Counted from the stretch's first letter, positions 24,961 through 35,574 are shown. The stretch is 64,000 bases of DNA from Streptomyces cyanogenus (GCF_017526105.1 NZ_CP071839.1:1918501-1982500); one strand, 5' to 3'. Notes: a model not told the origin generated them from the sequence alone. Program-made: numbers and translations.

Positions 24961-25304
24961 GAGCGCCCTCCTGCCGCGTTCGTTCATCGGTGCGGCCCGA
25001 TCGTAGGGTCGTACACATGGCCGAAGGGAGACTCCCGTTCGAACACCCGGGTGCGGTCGGGTGTCCTGCCAACGGCGGAAGGTGACGGTTCGTCGGGCTC
25101 GGGCTCACCGTCCGCGCGATGTCCGTCACACCGCCGCAAGGCTGTTACGGGCCGTCCTGCGGACGCCACCGCAGGTAAACCCGCGTCAACACTTCGTAAG
25201 ACCTCGGTGAACCGGGCCTCCCCGATGTGCGCGCGGCCCGGCGCCGCGAGTAATGTCCTCACCTGCACAGACTCATATCGCCCCCCTTGACATCGGAGGA
25301 CCCG
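24961..25304. other. Divergent regulatory region of glpQ and the acyltransferase gene
   Basis: 344 bp without genes. It contains a TACGAT hexamer on the minus strand at 25000-25005, a possible glpQ -10, and the PHO-box-like array at 25170-25213. Confidence 0.55.
25170..25213 (-). promoter_or_regulatory. Candidate PHO-box array upstream of glpQ
   Basis: Read on the minus strand, four consecutive 11-mers: GGTTCACCGAG, GTCTTACGAAG, TGTTGACGCGG and GTTTACCTGCG. The first matches the GTTCACC core of PhoP direct repeat units well; the others are degenerate, as usual in such arrays. glpQ homologues in S. coelicolor are known to be PhoP targets, so the location makes sense. Confidence 0.5.
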
Positions 25305-25976
25305 TTGTCCCGCTTCGCGCTCATCAAGGCAGTGCTCGGACCGATCATGCGCCTGATGTTCCGCCCACAGGTGGAGGGCGTGGACAACATCCCGGGGGAC
25401 GGGCCGGTGATTCTGGCCGGTAATCACCTGACGTTCATCGACTCCATCGTGCTGCCGGTGGTCACCAAGCGGCAGGTGTTCTTCATCGGCAAGGACGAGT
25501 ACGTCACCGGCAAGGGGCTCAAGGGCCGGCTGATGGCGTGGTTCTTCACCGGCGTCGGCATGATCCCGGTGGACCGCGACGGGGCCAGCGGCGGCGTGGC
25601 CGCGCTCATGACGGGCCGGCGGATCCTGGAGGAGGGCAAGATCTTCGGGATCTACCCCGAGGGCACCCGGTCGCCCGACGGGCGCCTGTACCGGGGCCGT
25701 ACCGGTATCGCCCGCCTGACCCTGATGACCGGCGCGCCGGTGGTGCCGTTCGCCATGATCGGCACGGACAAGCTGCAGCCGGGGGGCCGGGGCATCCCGC
25801 GGCCCGGCCGGGTCACCGTGCGGTTCGGCGAGCCGATGGAGTTCTCGCGGTACGAGGGCATGGACCGCGACCGCTACGTGCTGCGCGCGGTGACGGACTC
25901 CGTCATGGCCGAGGTCATGCGCCTGTCGGGCCAGGAGTACGTCGACATGTACGCCACCAAGGCGAAGGCCGCCTAG
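25305..25976 (+). CDS. plsC: 1-acyl-sn-glycerol-3-phosphate acyltransferase
   Basis: 223 residues of the PlsC family. Block I is AGNHLTFIDSIVLP (H-x4-D catalytic pair), block II is GMIPVDRDG, block III is GIYPEGTRSPDGRLYRGRTG and block IV is GAPVVPFAMIGTD. It transfers an acyl chain to lysophosphatidate to form phosphatidate at the inner face of the membrane. The TTG start is chosen from GGAGG 5 nt upstream; another TTG at 25287 lacks an RBS. Divergent from glpQ, also a phospholipid-related gene. Confidence 0.88.
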   Translation: MSRFALIKAVLGPIMRLMFRPQVEGVDNIPGDGPVILAGNHLTFIDSIVLPVVTKRQVFFIGKDEYVTGKGLKGRLMAWFFTGVGMIPVDRDGASGGVAALMTGRRILEEGKIFGIYPEGTRSPDGRLYRGRTGIARLTLMTGAPVVPFAMIGTDKLQPGGRGIPRPGRVTVRFGEPMEFSRYEGMDRDRYVLRAVTDSVMAEVMRLSGQEYVDMYATKAKAA

Positions 25977-26052
25977 GGCCGTCCGACGGACCGGCGCCGT
26001 AGGCGCGTCCGTCCGCCTGCAGGTGGAATCTGCCGCCGACACATCGGGCATT

Positions 26053-26075
26053 CGGCCGTATGAAAGCGGCCGTAT
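26053..26075 (+). repeat. Direct repeat CGGCCGTAT upstream of the multicopper oxidase
   Basis: Two exact copies of a 9-mer (26053-26061 and 26067-26075), 14 nt apart, 27-49 bp before the oxidase start. Could be a regulator site; no known family consensus was matched. Confidence 0.35.
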
Positions 26076-26101
26076 CACCACACAACATGTCTGATTCAGG
26101 C

Positions 26102-27730
26102 ATGTACAAACCTTCTCGGCGTACTCTGCTCCGTACCCCGATCGCCGCCGCCGGCGCGGGATTCCTGGCAGCCTGCACCAGTTCCGGGTCCGAGCCCGGT
26201 TCCGGCCCCCAACACGGGAACGGCGGGGCACAGTTCGTCCCACCCGGGCCCCGGGGGTACGTCAACCCGTCGGATCCGGAGGTCCTGGCCGCCGAGCGGA
26301 AACGGGGGTCCGGCCACGTCCGCACCTTCCGGTTCACCGCCGCCGCAGCGGAGCTGGACCTGGGCGGACGGTCGGTCCGCACCTGGGCGTACAACGAGGA
26401 GGTACCGGGCCCGCTGGTGCGGGTCACGGCCGGTGACGTACTCGACCTCACGCTCGCCAACCGGCTGCCCGCCACCACCACGCTGCACTCCCACGGGGTG
26501 CGGCTGCGCTGCGACATGGACGGCGTGCCGGACCTGACCCAGCGGGCCATCGCCTCGGGAGACGACTTCCGCTACCACTTCGTCGCCAAGCACCCGGGAA
26601 CGTACCTGCTGCACTCCCATGTGGGGATGCAGCCCGACCGGGCCCTGTACGCGCCGCTCGTCGTGGACGACCCCAAGGAGCCTCTCTCCTACGACAAGGA
26701 GTGGGTCGTGGTCATCGACGACTGGCTGGACGGGGTGGAGGGCTCCACCCCCGAAGGCGTCATGGAGCAGCTCAAGCCCGGCGGAGCCATGGACATGGGG
26801 AAGATGGCCATGGGTCCCGGCCACGGCAGCGCGCACCCCGGCAAGAAGGCGACCGGGCACCCGACACCGCACCGTAAGTCCACGGGCCCCGACCGGGTGC
26901 TGCACCACTCCTACAGCCGCATGCTCCACGGGGAGGGCGGCAGCGTCGCCTACCCGCACTACCTGGTCAACGGGCGGCTGCCCGGCAATCCGTCGGTGTT
27001 CCGCTGCCGTCCCGGCGACCGGGTGCGCCTGCGCATCATCAACGCCGGTTCCGAGACCGCCTTCCGGGTCGCGCTGGGCGACCACGCGATGACCGTCACC
27101 CACACCGACGGCTACCCGGTGAAGCACAAGCAGACCGACGCCCTGCTCGTCGGCATGGCGGAACGCTACGACGTGCTCGTCACCGCCAAGGACGGGGTCT
27201 TCCCCCTGGTCGCCCTGGCCGAGGGCAAGAAGGGCGGGGCCCTCGCCGTGCTGAGCACCGCCAAGGCGGGCAGGAAGCTGCCCCCGGCCGACGTACACCC
27301 GCACGAACTCGACGGCAGGACCGTCCCCGCGCACCGTCTCCTGCCCGACGACTCCGTGGCCCTGGCGGACCGTCACCCCGACCGCGAGATGCGCATCCGG
27401 ATCACCGGCACCATGGAGAAGTTCGACTGGGGGTTCGACCACAAGCCCTACTCCGCGCAGCAGCGGCACGCGGTCCGCGCGGGTGAGCGGGTGCGGCTGA
27501 CGCTCATCAACGCCACGGGCATGTGGCATCCGATGCATCTGCACGGGCACACGTTCTCGCTGGCCGGTATCGACTCCGTGGGCGCGCGCAAGGACACCGC
27601 GCTGGTGCTGCCGCACCGGAAACTGGTGATCGACTTCGACGCCGACAATCCCGGGCTGTGGATGCTGCACTGCCACAACCAGTACCACTCGGAGAGCGGG
27701 ATGATGACGGTGCTGGGTTACAAGCGCTGA
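26102..27730 (+). CDS. Tat-exported multicopper oxidase lipoprotein
   Basis: 542 residues. The N-terminus has a twin-arginine motif (SRRTLLRT) and a lipobox (LAAC at about 22-25), so it is probably exported folded and lipid-anchored. Copper sites are complete: THLHSHG-like TTLHSHGVRL, LLHSHVGMQ, HPMHLHGHTF and MLHCHNQYHSESGMM. A Met/His-rich loop (MDMGKMAMGPGHGSAH, about 240-256) recalls the Cu(I)-binding insert of CueO. Likely role: laccase-like oxidation, perhaps of Cu(I). Two earlier in-frame ATGs (26060 and 26087) exist, but the one next to the Tat motif is preferred. Confidence 0.88.
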   Translation: MYKPSRRTLLRTPIAAAGAGFLAACTSSGSEPGSGPQHGNGGAQFVPPGPRGYVNPSDPEVLAAERKRGSGHVRTFRFTAAAAELDLGGRSVRTWAYNEEVPGPLVRVTAGDVLDLTLANRLPATTTLHSHGVRLRCDMDGVPDLTQRAIASGDDFRYHFVAKHPGTYLLHSHVGMQPDRALYAPLVVDDPKEPLSYDKEWVVVIDDWLDGVEGSTPEGVMEQLKPGGAMDMGKMAMGPGHGSAHPGKKATGHPTPHRKSTGPDRVLHHSYSRMLHGEGGSVAYPHYLVNGRLPGNPSVFRCRPGDRVRLRIINAGSETAFRVALGDHAMTVTHTDGYPVKHKQTDALLVGMAERYDVLVTAKDGVFPLVALAEGKKGGALAVLSTAKAGRKLPPADVHPHELDGRTVPAHRLLPDDSVALADRHPDREMRIRITGTMEKFDWGFDHKPYSAQQRHAVRAGERVRLTLINATGMWHPMHLHGHTFSLAGIDSVGARKDTALVLPHRKLVIDFDADNPGLWMLHCHNQYHSESGMMTVLGYKR

Positions 27731-27738
27731 GGTTCGGG

Positions 27739-27771
27739 GCGCGGGCGCCGGGTGGTGTCCGGCGCCCGCGC
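27739..27771. terminator. Terminator after the multicopper oxidase
   Basis: Perfect 13-bp arms (GCGCGGGCGCCGG at 27739-27751 and its complement at 27759-27771) with a 7-nt loop, starting 8 nt after the stop. Confidence 0.8.
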
Positions 27772-27819
27772 GGCGGTGGCCGCATGTCGGCACCGCCCCG
27801 CGCCCCGGACGGAACCGGC

Positions 27820-29343
27820 TCAGCCCGCGCTTTCCAGTCTCTGTTCCTTCAGGAGGAGCCAGGCCACCGCCGCTGCCGCCAGGAGGACCGCCGAGCCCGC
27901 CCCCGAGGCCAGGTGGAGGCCGTGGACGAAGGAGTCGCGGGCCGCGGCGAGGAGCGCCTCCGCCTGGTGCGCGGGCAGGTCCGCCGCGGTCTCCACCGCC
28001 GCGCCCAGGGACTCGTGGGCGCCGGCCGGGGTGCCGGCCGGGCCCGTGAAGCCGCGGTAGACGCCGGTCACGATGGAGCCGAGCAGGGCGATGCCCAGGG
28101 CGGCGCCCAGTTCGTACGCCGTCTCGGAAACCGCCGAGGCCGCGCCCGCCTGGTCCTTGGGCACGCTGGAGAGGATGACGTCGGCGGTGACCGTGAAGGA
28201 GAAGCCCGCGCCGACGCCCACGACCAGCAGGGCGGCGCCGAGGACCGGGTAGCCGGTGGACTGGCCGAGCGTCGTCAGCGCGGCCAGGGCGACGCCGACC
28301 GCGGCCAGGCCGCCCGAGACCACCGTACGGACCGAGAAGCGCCGGGCGGCACGCCCCGCGACCAGGCCGGCCGCGACCGCGCCCACCGCCGCGGGCAGTT
28401 CGGCCAGTCCCGCCTCGAACGGGTGCCTGCCCTGAACGAGTTGCAGGTACTGGGAGAGGAAGAACACCAGGCCGGACATGCCGAGGACGGTCAGCAGGTC
28501 GGCGAGGACCGCTCCGCTGAAGCCGCGGCGCCGGAACAGTCGCATGTCCAGCAGCGGGACCGGCATGGTGAGCTGGCGGCGGACGAAGCCGTACAAGGCC
28601 GCCGCGCCCAGCAGACCGGTGCCCAGGCTCGTCCCGGTGACGCCGCGGGTGGCGGCCTCCTTGACGGCGTAGACCAGGGCGATCATGCCGACCAGCGACA
28701 GCAGGACGCTGCGCAGGTCCCACGGTCCCGGACGGGGGTTGCGGGACTCGGGCAGGGTGCGGATGCCGACCAGGACCAGGACGGCCATCACCGGCAGGTT
28801 GATCAGGAAGACCGAACCCCACCAGAAGTGCTCCAGGAGGAATCCGCCGGCGATCGGGCCGACGGCCGTACCGGCGGAGGCGGTGGCGCCCCAGATGCCG
28901 ACGGCGAGGCTGCGCTCGCGCGCGTCGTGGAAGATGTTGCGGATCAGGGCCAGGGTGGCCGGCATCAGGGTCGCGCCGGCGACGCCGAGCAGCGCCCGGG
29001 CCAGGATCATCAGTTCGGGTGTGGTCGCGTAGGCGCCCAGCACGGACAGCGCGCCGAACGCCGTGGCGCCGACCAGCAGGATCCGCTTGCGGCCGATGCG
29101 GTCGCCGAGGCTGCCCATGGAGACGAGCAGACCGGCGATGACGAAGGAGTAGACGTCGCCGATCCACAGCAGCTGGGTGCCGGAGGGGTGGAGGTCTTCG
29201 CTGATGTAGGGGGTCGCCAGGCCGAGGACGGTGGCGTCGACGGCCACCAGCAGCACGGCCAGGACGAGGACGGACAGCGCGAGCCAGCGGCCCGGGCGCT
29301 TCACCGCCTCGGTCGCCTGTGCCGGCTGCAGGGTGCTGGTCAT
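27820..29343 (-). CDS. DHA2-family MFS multidrug efflux transporter
   Basis: 507 residues with 14 predicted TM helices. DHA2 marks are LDVTVLG-like AVDATVLGLATPYIS in TM1, the motif A loop GSLGDRIGRKRILL between TM2 and TM3, and motif C GIWGATASAGTAVGPIAGG in TM5. It should export drugs with proton exchange. Its start overlaps the end of the TetR gene by 4 bp, so regulator and pump form one operon. Confidence 0.9.
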   Translation of the reverse strand: MTSTLQPAQATEAVKRPGRWLALSVLVLAVLLVAVDATVLGLATPYISEDLHPSGTQLLWIGDVYSFVIAGLLVSMGSLGDRIGRKRILLVGATAFGALSVLGAYATTPELMILARALLGVAGATLMPATLALIRNIFHDARERSLAVGIWGATASAGTAVGPIAGGFLLEHFWWGSVFLINLPVMAVLVLVGIRTLPESRNPRPGPWDLRSVLLSLVGMIALVYAVKEAATRGVTGTSLGTGLLGAAALYGFVRRQLTMPVPLLDMRLFRRRGFSGAVLADLLTVLGMSGLVFFLSQYLQLVQGRHPFEAGLAELPAAVGAVAAGLVAGRAARRFSVRTVVSGGLAAVGVALAALTTLGQSTGYPVLGAALLVVGVGAGFSFTVTADVILSSVPKDQAGAASAVSETAYELGAALGIALLGSIVTGVYRGFTGPAGTPAGAHESLGAAVETAADLPAHQAEALLAAARDSFVHGLHLASGAGSAVLLAAAAVAWLLLKEQRLESAG

Positions 29344-29891
29344 GGTTCCTCTCTTCGCAGAGCACCGCCGAGCAACAACTCGGCGATCATGGTCGGGAAG
29401 TCCCGGGAGGCCACGCGGCCGTCCAGGGTGGCCCACGCGCACGAGGCGATCAGGCCGTACAGGGCCTCGGTGAGCCAGACGGGACTGAGGTCGATACGGA
29501 ATTCGCCGCCGCGCTGTCCGCGCTGGAACAGGGCGCCGATCCGGGTGTCCAGGCGCTGCCAGCCCTCGTTCTGCCGGTCGCCCTCCCACAGCTGGTTCTC
29601 GCCGTAGAGGAACGCGAGCAGTCCGGCGGCCGGCTGGATCTCGCGCACCAGCCGGCGTACGGCCTCGGCGGCGGACCCCTCCTCCGGCCGGGCGCGGTCC
29701 AGCGCCCCCTCGCACTCCGCGATGCCGAGCTGCTCCAGCGCCCGGACGAGCGCGTCCCGGCCGGCGAAGTGCCGGTGCAGGGTGGCCCGGCTGATCCCGG
29801 CGGCCTTGGCGACGTCGTCCATGGTCGCGGTGGATTTGCGGGTCAGCAGGGCGGCTGCGCTGCGCAGCACGTGGTCACGGTCGAGGGCCAT
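29340..29891 (-). CDS. TetR-family transcriptional repressor of the adjacent efflux pump
   Basis: 183 residues with an N-terminal HTH (about 5-50: ALLTRKSTATMDDVAKAAG, then ISRATLHRHFAGRDAL) and an all-helical ligand-binding C-terminus. It is co-transcribed with the MFS pump and preceded by a palindrome at 29911-29928, so it probably represses its own operon until a pump substrate binds. The ATG at 29891 is chosen because a TATCCT -10 box ends 6 nt before it (leaderless); the ATG at 29918 lies inside the operator. Confidence 0.87.
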   Translation of the reverse strand: MALDRDHVLRSAAALLTRKSTATMDDVAKAAGISRATLHRHFAGRDALVRALEQLGIAECEGALDRARPEEGSAAEAVRRLVREIQPAAGLLAFLYGENQLWEGDRQNEGWQRLDTRIGALFQRGQRGGEFRIDLSPVWLTEALYGLIASCAWATLDGRVASRDFPTMIAELLLGGALRREEP

Positions 29892-29897
29892 GAGACA

Positions 29898-29928
29898 AGG
29901 ATAGCCCAGATGAGACACTGATGTCTCA
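29898..29928 (-). promoter_or_regulatory. TetR operator and leaderless promoter
   Basis: TGAGACA-CTGA-TGTCTCA at 29911-29928 has perfect 7-bp arms, and a third half-site TGAGACA lies at 29891-29897. TATCCT (29898-29903) on the minus strand is the likely -10. Repressor binding at the palindrome would cover the -35 to -10 spacer. Confidence 0.7.
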
Positions 29929-29975
29929 CCGAAGGCATGCGTGACTCATATCCGCTGATCGGACGGGGTGACGCG

Positions 29976-30947
29976 TCAGTGCCAGGGCAGCTGTCCGCGG
30001 TGCTCCCAGTAGGCGCGCGGGTCCTCCGCGAGTGTGGCGAGGCGGGTCATCTGGTCCGCGTCCAGGTCGACGGCGGGGGCGTGGAGGTTGGAGACGAGCT
30101 GGGGGACGGTCGCGGCACCGGAGAGGACGACCCCGACCCAGGGCTCACGCAGGATCCAGGCGAGGGCGACCGCGTCACAGCCGAGGCCGGTCGCGGCCGC
30201 CACCTCCTGCAGCGCCTCCGGCGCGTGCGGTGCGGCCAGCCGGCCGTTGGCCATGCCCTCCTTGACGATCACGGTGAGCCCGGCGTCGTGCGCCTCGGCG
30301 AGCGCGGGGCCGGCGGAGCGCTCCAGGACGTTGTACGTCGACTGGACGGTACGGAAGAGGGGCTCGCCGTCGACCGTCACGGCGAGGGCGGCGCGGATCG
30401 CGTCGGCCTGGGCGGGGCCGCTGGTGGAGAAGCCGAGGGTGAGGCCCCCGGCGGCGGCCTCCGCCAGCCTGGCGTGGAGGTCCTTGTCGGTGAGGGCCGG
30501 GCTGTCCGGGGTCACCGAGTGGATCTGGTAGAGGTCGAGCCGGTCGCCGAGCAGGGCTTCGGTCTCGGCCCGCTGCCGTTCGTAGGTGGCGAGGCTGTGG
30601 TCCTTGACCTCGTGCCGCTCGGCGTCGGTGGACCAGCCGGCGGTGTAGGTGTAGCCCCACTTGCTGCCGACGACCGCGTCGTCGATGTCCGGGCGGGCGT
30701 TCAGCCAGTCGGCAAGGAACTCCTCCGAGCGGCCGTAGGAGCGGGCGACGTCGAAGTAGCGGACGCCCTGCGCGTAGGCCGCGTCGAGGAGTTCGTGGGT
30801 ACGGCTGCGCAGCGCCTCCACGCTGCGGTCGTCGCCGAGGTCCGTGTCGCGGTCGAGGTTGATGTAGCCCGGGCGGCCGACGGCGGCGAGACCGAGTCCC
30901 AGGTGGGCGGTGGGGGTGGTCGCGGTGGCCAGGCGGCTGAACGGCAT
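29976..30947 (-). CDS. Aldo/keto reductase
   Basis: 323 residues, TIM-barrel AKR. The tetrad is visible as D and Y in YFDVARSYGRSEE, K in VGSKWGYTY, and H in DLYQIHSVTPDS. The sequence TVQSTYNVLER and the C-terminal NADPH-binding part (GVVLSGAATVPQLVSNL) also fit. Such enzymes reduce aldehydes and ketones with NADPH; the substrate is unknown. It is downstream of nothing else in operon arrangement. Confidence 0.88.
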   Translation of the reverse strand: MPFSRLATATTPTAHLGLGLAAVGRPGYINLDRDTDLGDDRSVEALRSRTHELLDAAYAQGVRYFDVARSYGRSEEFLADWLNARPDIDDAVVGSKWGYTYTAGWSTDAERHEVKDHSLATYERQRAETEALLGDRLDLYQIHSVTPDSPALTDKDLHARLAEAAAGGLTLGFSTSGPAQADAIRAALAVTVDGEPLFRTVQSTYNVLERSAGPALAEAHDAGLTVIVKEGMANGRLAAPHAPEALQEVAAATGLGCDAVALAWILREPWVGVVLSGAATVPQLVSNLHAPAVDLDADQMTRLATLAEDPRAYWEHRGQLPWH

Positions 30948-31002
30948 GGCAGGCTCCCTGTCGGCGGAGGATCTTGCCCCAATCTACCCAGCCGCCCGGG
31001 GT

Positions 31003-31839
31003 TCAGCCCGTGCCGACGCAGCGCGGCACGAAGGCGGGGTCGGCCGGCCCCTTGCGTCCGAGGGCGTTCAGCACCCACTGCTCGACCAGCGGCGACTTGG
31101 GCGCCTGGTCGTGCTCGGTGGTGTCGAGCGGGCAGCGGTCCTGGAGCAGCACGTTGGTGACGTAGCTGTCCGGCCCGTCGAGGAAGGCACTGGTGTACGG
31201 GACGACGACCTCGTCGTACCGGGTGGCGACGGCCGTGTAGTCGGGGCCGACCGGGGCCTCGGGGTCGGAGTTGAGCCGCTGGAGGAAGTCCGAGCCGGCG
31301 GTCTGGTCGACACACGAGGGGCAGACGGTGGCACCGGCGGCGAGCGCGAGCGGGTTGGAGGTGCCGTGGTTGGAGGGCACGATCCCGACGAGGTCGTCCA
31401 CCTTGGTGGCACCGCCGAGGAACTTCACGTAGTAGCGGGGCATCATGCCGCCCTGGCTGTGCCCGACGATGTCGACTTTCCTGGCGCCGGTCGCACCGAG
31501 CACGGCGTTCACGAAGTCGCGCAGCTGGGCCGCCGCGTCCGGGATCGGGGCCGTCTCCAGGCCGCCGTACTCGAAGGAGAAGACGCAGTAGCCGGCGCGG
31601 ACGAGCTCGGGCGAGAGGGTCAGCCAGTTCTCGTACGACGTCTTGAACGTGCCGTTCACCAGGACGACCGGCTGCGGATGGGCCGCGTCCGGCTTGCAGG
31701 ACCAGTCGTTGGCGCCGGGCGGCGGTGTGTCGGCGGCGGAGGCGGGGGCCGTCGTGCCGAGCGCGCACAGCGCCGCCGCCGCGGCGGCGGCGAGGAGGCG
31801 GGCGGTTCGACCGGTGCGTCGGGTACGGGGTGCGCGCAT
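31003..31839 (-). CDS. Secreted lipase/esterase, alpha/beta hydrolase
   Basis: 278 residues with a Sec or Tat-like signal (RTRRTGRTARLLAAAAAAAL, then ASAAD cleavage near residue 36). The nucleophile elbow is VDIVGHSQGGMMPRYY, and the early VVLVNGTFKTSYENW forms the oxyanion region of class 2 lipases. The mature enzyme has four or more cysteines (CKPD, CVF, CPSC), suggesting disulfides. AAGGGA precedes the ATG. It is probably an extracellular triacylglycerol lipase or esterase. Confidence 0.85.
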   Translation of the reverse strand: MRAPRTRRTGRTARLLAAAAAAALCALGTTAPASAADTPPPGANDWSCKPDAAHPQPVVLVNGTFKTSYENWLTLSPELVRAGYCVFSFEYGGLETAPIPDAAAQLRDFVNAVLGATGARKVDIVGHSQGGMMPRYYVKFLGGATKVDDLVGIVPSNHGTSNPLALAAGATVCPSCVDQTAGSDFLQRLNSDPEAPVGPDYTAVATRYDEVVVPYTSAFLDGPDSYVTNVLLQDRCPLDTTEHDQAPKSPLVEQWVLNALGRKGPADPAFVPRCVGTG

Positions 31840-31882
31840 GACGTCCCTTTCGTGCTGGTGCCGGCGGCTCAGATCGTCCGTT

Positions 31883-31899
31883 GTTCGGCATTGCCGAAC
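31883..31899. promoter_or_regulatory. 17-bp palindrome upstream of the lipase gene
   Basis: GTTCGGCA-T-TGCCGAAC, 8-bp perfect arms around one base, 44-60 bp upstream of the lipase start. It is likely a protein-binding site; the regulator is unknown. Confidence 0.45.
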
Positions 31900-32023
31900 G
31901 CGGATTACCGGAATGGTTACTTCCGGGTAGCGGGACGTCAAGGTTTCGGCCAGTGGCTGAAACCCGTCTGTTATCGAGTCCGTGAGCGAGCAGCCCCGGG
32001 CAGCAGGAGGAACCCGGACAGCA

Positions 32024-32055
32024 CGAAGGGCCCGGACACGGGTCCGGGCCCTTCG
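32024..32055. terminator. Terminator after argH
   Basis: Perfect 14-bp arms (CGAAGGGCCCGGAC at 32024-32037 and its complement at 32042-32055), 4-nt loop, 17 nt beyond the argH stop on the minus strand. Confidence 0.85.
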
Positions 32056-32071
32056 AGGAGTGGCGGGGGAG

Positions 32072-33631
<1,560 letters not shown>

Positions 33632-34825
33632 TCACGCCAGGTCGCGCTTGGCCGCGATCTTCGACGACAGGCTGTAGATGTCGATGAAGCCCTTGGCCGC
33701 CGACTGGTCGAAGGTGTCGCCCGTGTCGTAGGTGGCGAGGTTGAAGTCGTACAGGGACTCCGTCGAGCGCCGGCCGGTGACGACGGCGCGACCGCCGTGC
33801 AGGGTCATCCGGATGTCGCCGGTGACGTGCTGGTTGGCCTCGTTGATGAAGCCGTCCAGGGCGCGCTTGAGCGGGGAGAACCACTGGCCGTCGTAGACCA
33901 GTTCGCCCCAGCGCTGCTCGACCTGCCGCTTGTAGCGGGCCAGTTCGCGCTCGACGGTGACGTTCTCCAGCTCCTGGTGGGCGGTGATCAGGGCGATCGC
34001 GCCGGGAGCCTCGTAGACCTCGCGGGACTTGATGCCGACCAGGCGGTCCTCGACCATGTCGATCCGGCCGATGCCCTGGGCGCCGGCGCGCTCGTTGAGC
34101 TGCTGGATGGCCTGCAGGACGGTGACGGGCTTGCCGTCGATGGCGACCGGCACGCCCTCCTTGAAGGAGATGACCACCTCGTCGGCCTCGCGGGCGACGG
34201 CCGGGTTGGAGGTGTACTCGTAGATGTCCTCGATCGGGGCGTTCCAGATGTCCTCCAGGAAGCCCGTCTCGACCGCGCGCCCGAAGACGTTCTGGTCGAT
34301 GGAGTACGGGGACTTCTTGGTGGTGGCGATCGGGAGCTGCTTCTCCTCGCAGAAGGCGATCGCCTTGTCCCGGGTCATCGCGTAGTCGCGGACCGGGGCG
34401 ATGCACTTGAGGTCGGGGGCGAGGGCGACGATGCCGGCCTCGAAGCGGACCTGGTCGTTGCCCTTGCCGGTGCAGCCGTGGGCGACCGTGGTGGCGCCGT
34501 GCTTCTTGGCGGCGGCCACGAGGTGCTTGACGATCGTCGGCCGGGACAGGGCGGAGACCAGCGGGTAGCGGTCCATGTAGAGGGCGTTGGCCTTGATCGC
34601 CGGGAGGCAGTACTCATCGGCGAACTCGTCCTTGGCGTCCGCGACCTCGGCCTCGACGGCGCCGCACGCGAGGGCGCGCTTGCGGATGACGTCCAGGTCC
34701 TCGCCGCCCTGGCCGACGTCGACCGCAACGGCGATGACCTCGGCGCCCGTCTCCTCGGCGATCCAGCCGATGGCGACGGAGGTGTCCAGACCGCCTGAGT
34801 AGGCGAGTACGACGCGCTCGGTCAC
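33632..34825 (-). CDS. argG: Argininosuccinate synthase
   Basis: 397 residues, typical of the family. The N-type ATP pyrophosphatase loop is [14 protein letters not shown], followed by the citrulline/aspartate-binding [13 protein letters not shown] and the conserved [13 protein letters not shown]. It joins citrulline and aspartate using ATP. The GTG start is preceded by AGGAGA. Two overlapping ARG boxes cover its promoter, so ArgR (encoded at 54.6 kb) should repress it when arginine is present. Confidence 0.95.
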   Translation of the reverse strand: MTERVVLAYSGGLDTSVAIGWIAEETGAEVIAVAVDVGQGGEDLDVIRKRALACGAVEAEVADAKDEFADEYCLPAIKANALYMDRYPLVSALSRPTIVKHLVAAAKKHGATTVAHGCTGKGNDQVRFEAGIVALAPDLKCIAPVRDYAMTRDKAIAFCEEKQLPIATTKKSPYSIDQNVFGRAVETGFLEDIWNAPIEDIYEYTSNPAVAREADEVVISFKEGVPVAIDGKPVTVLQAIQQLNERAGAQGIGRIDMVEDRLVGIKSREVYEAPGAIALITAHQELENVTVERELARYKRQVEQRWGELVYDGQWFSPLKRALDGFINEANQHVTGDIRMTLHGGRAVVTGRRSTESLYDFNLATYDTGDTFDQSAAKGFIDIYSLSSKIAAKRDLA

Positions 34826-34855
34826 GGGTTTCTCCTCACAGTGCATTCGCTGACA

Positions 34856-34890
34856 TGCATGAGTATGCAGGGTTCTGCATGATTCGTCAA
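34856..34890 (-). promoter_or_regulatory. argG promoter with overlapping ARG boxes
   Basis: On the minus strand TTGACG (34885-34890), a 17-bp spacer and CATACT (34862-34867) form the promoter. Two ArgR-type palindromes overlap it: ATGCAG-GGTT-CTGCAT (34865-34880) and TGCAT-GAGT-ATGCA (34856-34869). They match the TGCAT/ATGCA halves of actinobacterial ARG boxes. Confidence 0.8.
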
Positions 34891-35032
34891 TCAGCACTGG
34901 GCGGGCAGGAAATCCGCGACGAGTCTGGACGCGGGAAACCGCTTTCCCGTACTCCTCCCCGAACGCAGGCGCCGCGTTGCCCAACCCTTGCCGGGGGTCG
35001 ACCAGACCCCCTGACCCAAGTGAGGCATCCGC

Positions 35033-35482
35033 ATGTCCAGGGCTCTTCCGAAGTACGACCAGCGTCGCGTTGCGGTCGTCGGCGGTGCCGCCGCCGTGGT
35101 GCTGTCCGGCGCGGTGATCGCCGGCTCCGCCCTCGCCGGCACCCCGGCCGACAGCGACGACGCGACCGGCGCCCGCACGCCGGCGAGCCCCGGGACGATC
35201 ACCTGCCCGGACGTCACCTCGAAGCTGCCCGCCGTCCCCGCCTCCGCGAAGGCAGAGGCCGACCGCGACCTCGCCCTCCTCCAGACCCAGATCCAGGAGG
35301 CCGACAGGCGGCTGAAGGACACGGTCGGCCAGGGCGGTCCGAACTTCGTCGACAACGCGATCCTCGGTCCGCTGAAGGACAAGCGTGCGTCGACCATCGA
35401 CCGCATCGCCATCTCCATCGGCCGCGCCTCGGCCAAGCCGACGGGTCTGGACTCGCTGGCCGCCTGCGCCCTCACCGAGTGA
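35033..35482 (+). CDS. Secreted or membrane-anchored protein of unknown function (149 aa)
   Basis: An N-terminal basic region and a hydrophobic stretch (about 12-35, [20 protein letters not shown]) form a signal or anchor. The mature part has exactly two cysteines (ITCPD and AACALTE) that could form a disulfide, and a helical middle rich in Asp/Lys/Ala. The end, SLAACALTE, looks complete, and a strong terminator follows within 12 nt. No family recognised. Confidence 0.7.
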   Translation: MSRALPKYDQRRVAVVGGAAAVVLSGAVIAGSALAGTPADSDDATGARTPASPGTITCPDVTSKLPAVPASAKAEADRDLALLQTQIQEADRRLKDTVGQGGPNFVDNAILGPLKDKRASTIDRIAISIGRASAKPTGLDSLAACALTE

Positions 35483-35493
35483 GGTGACGGACA

Positions 35494-35538
35494 GCCGTGG
35501 CCGCCCCCGGGACGCGCGGGTTCGGGGGCGGCCACGGC
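35494..35538. terminator. Terminator after the secreted protein gene
   Basis: 16-bp perfect arms (GCCGTGGCCGCCCCCG at 35494-35509 and its complement at 35523-35538) with a 13-nt loop. Confidence 0.85.
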
Positions 35539-35574
35539 ACATCGTCCGGACCCGCCGGATCCGTCAATTACCTC

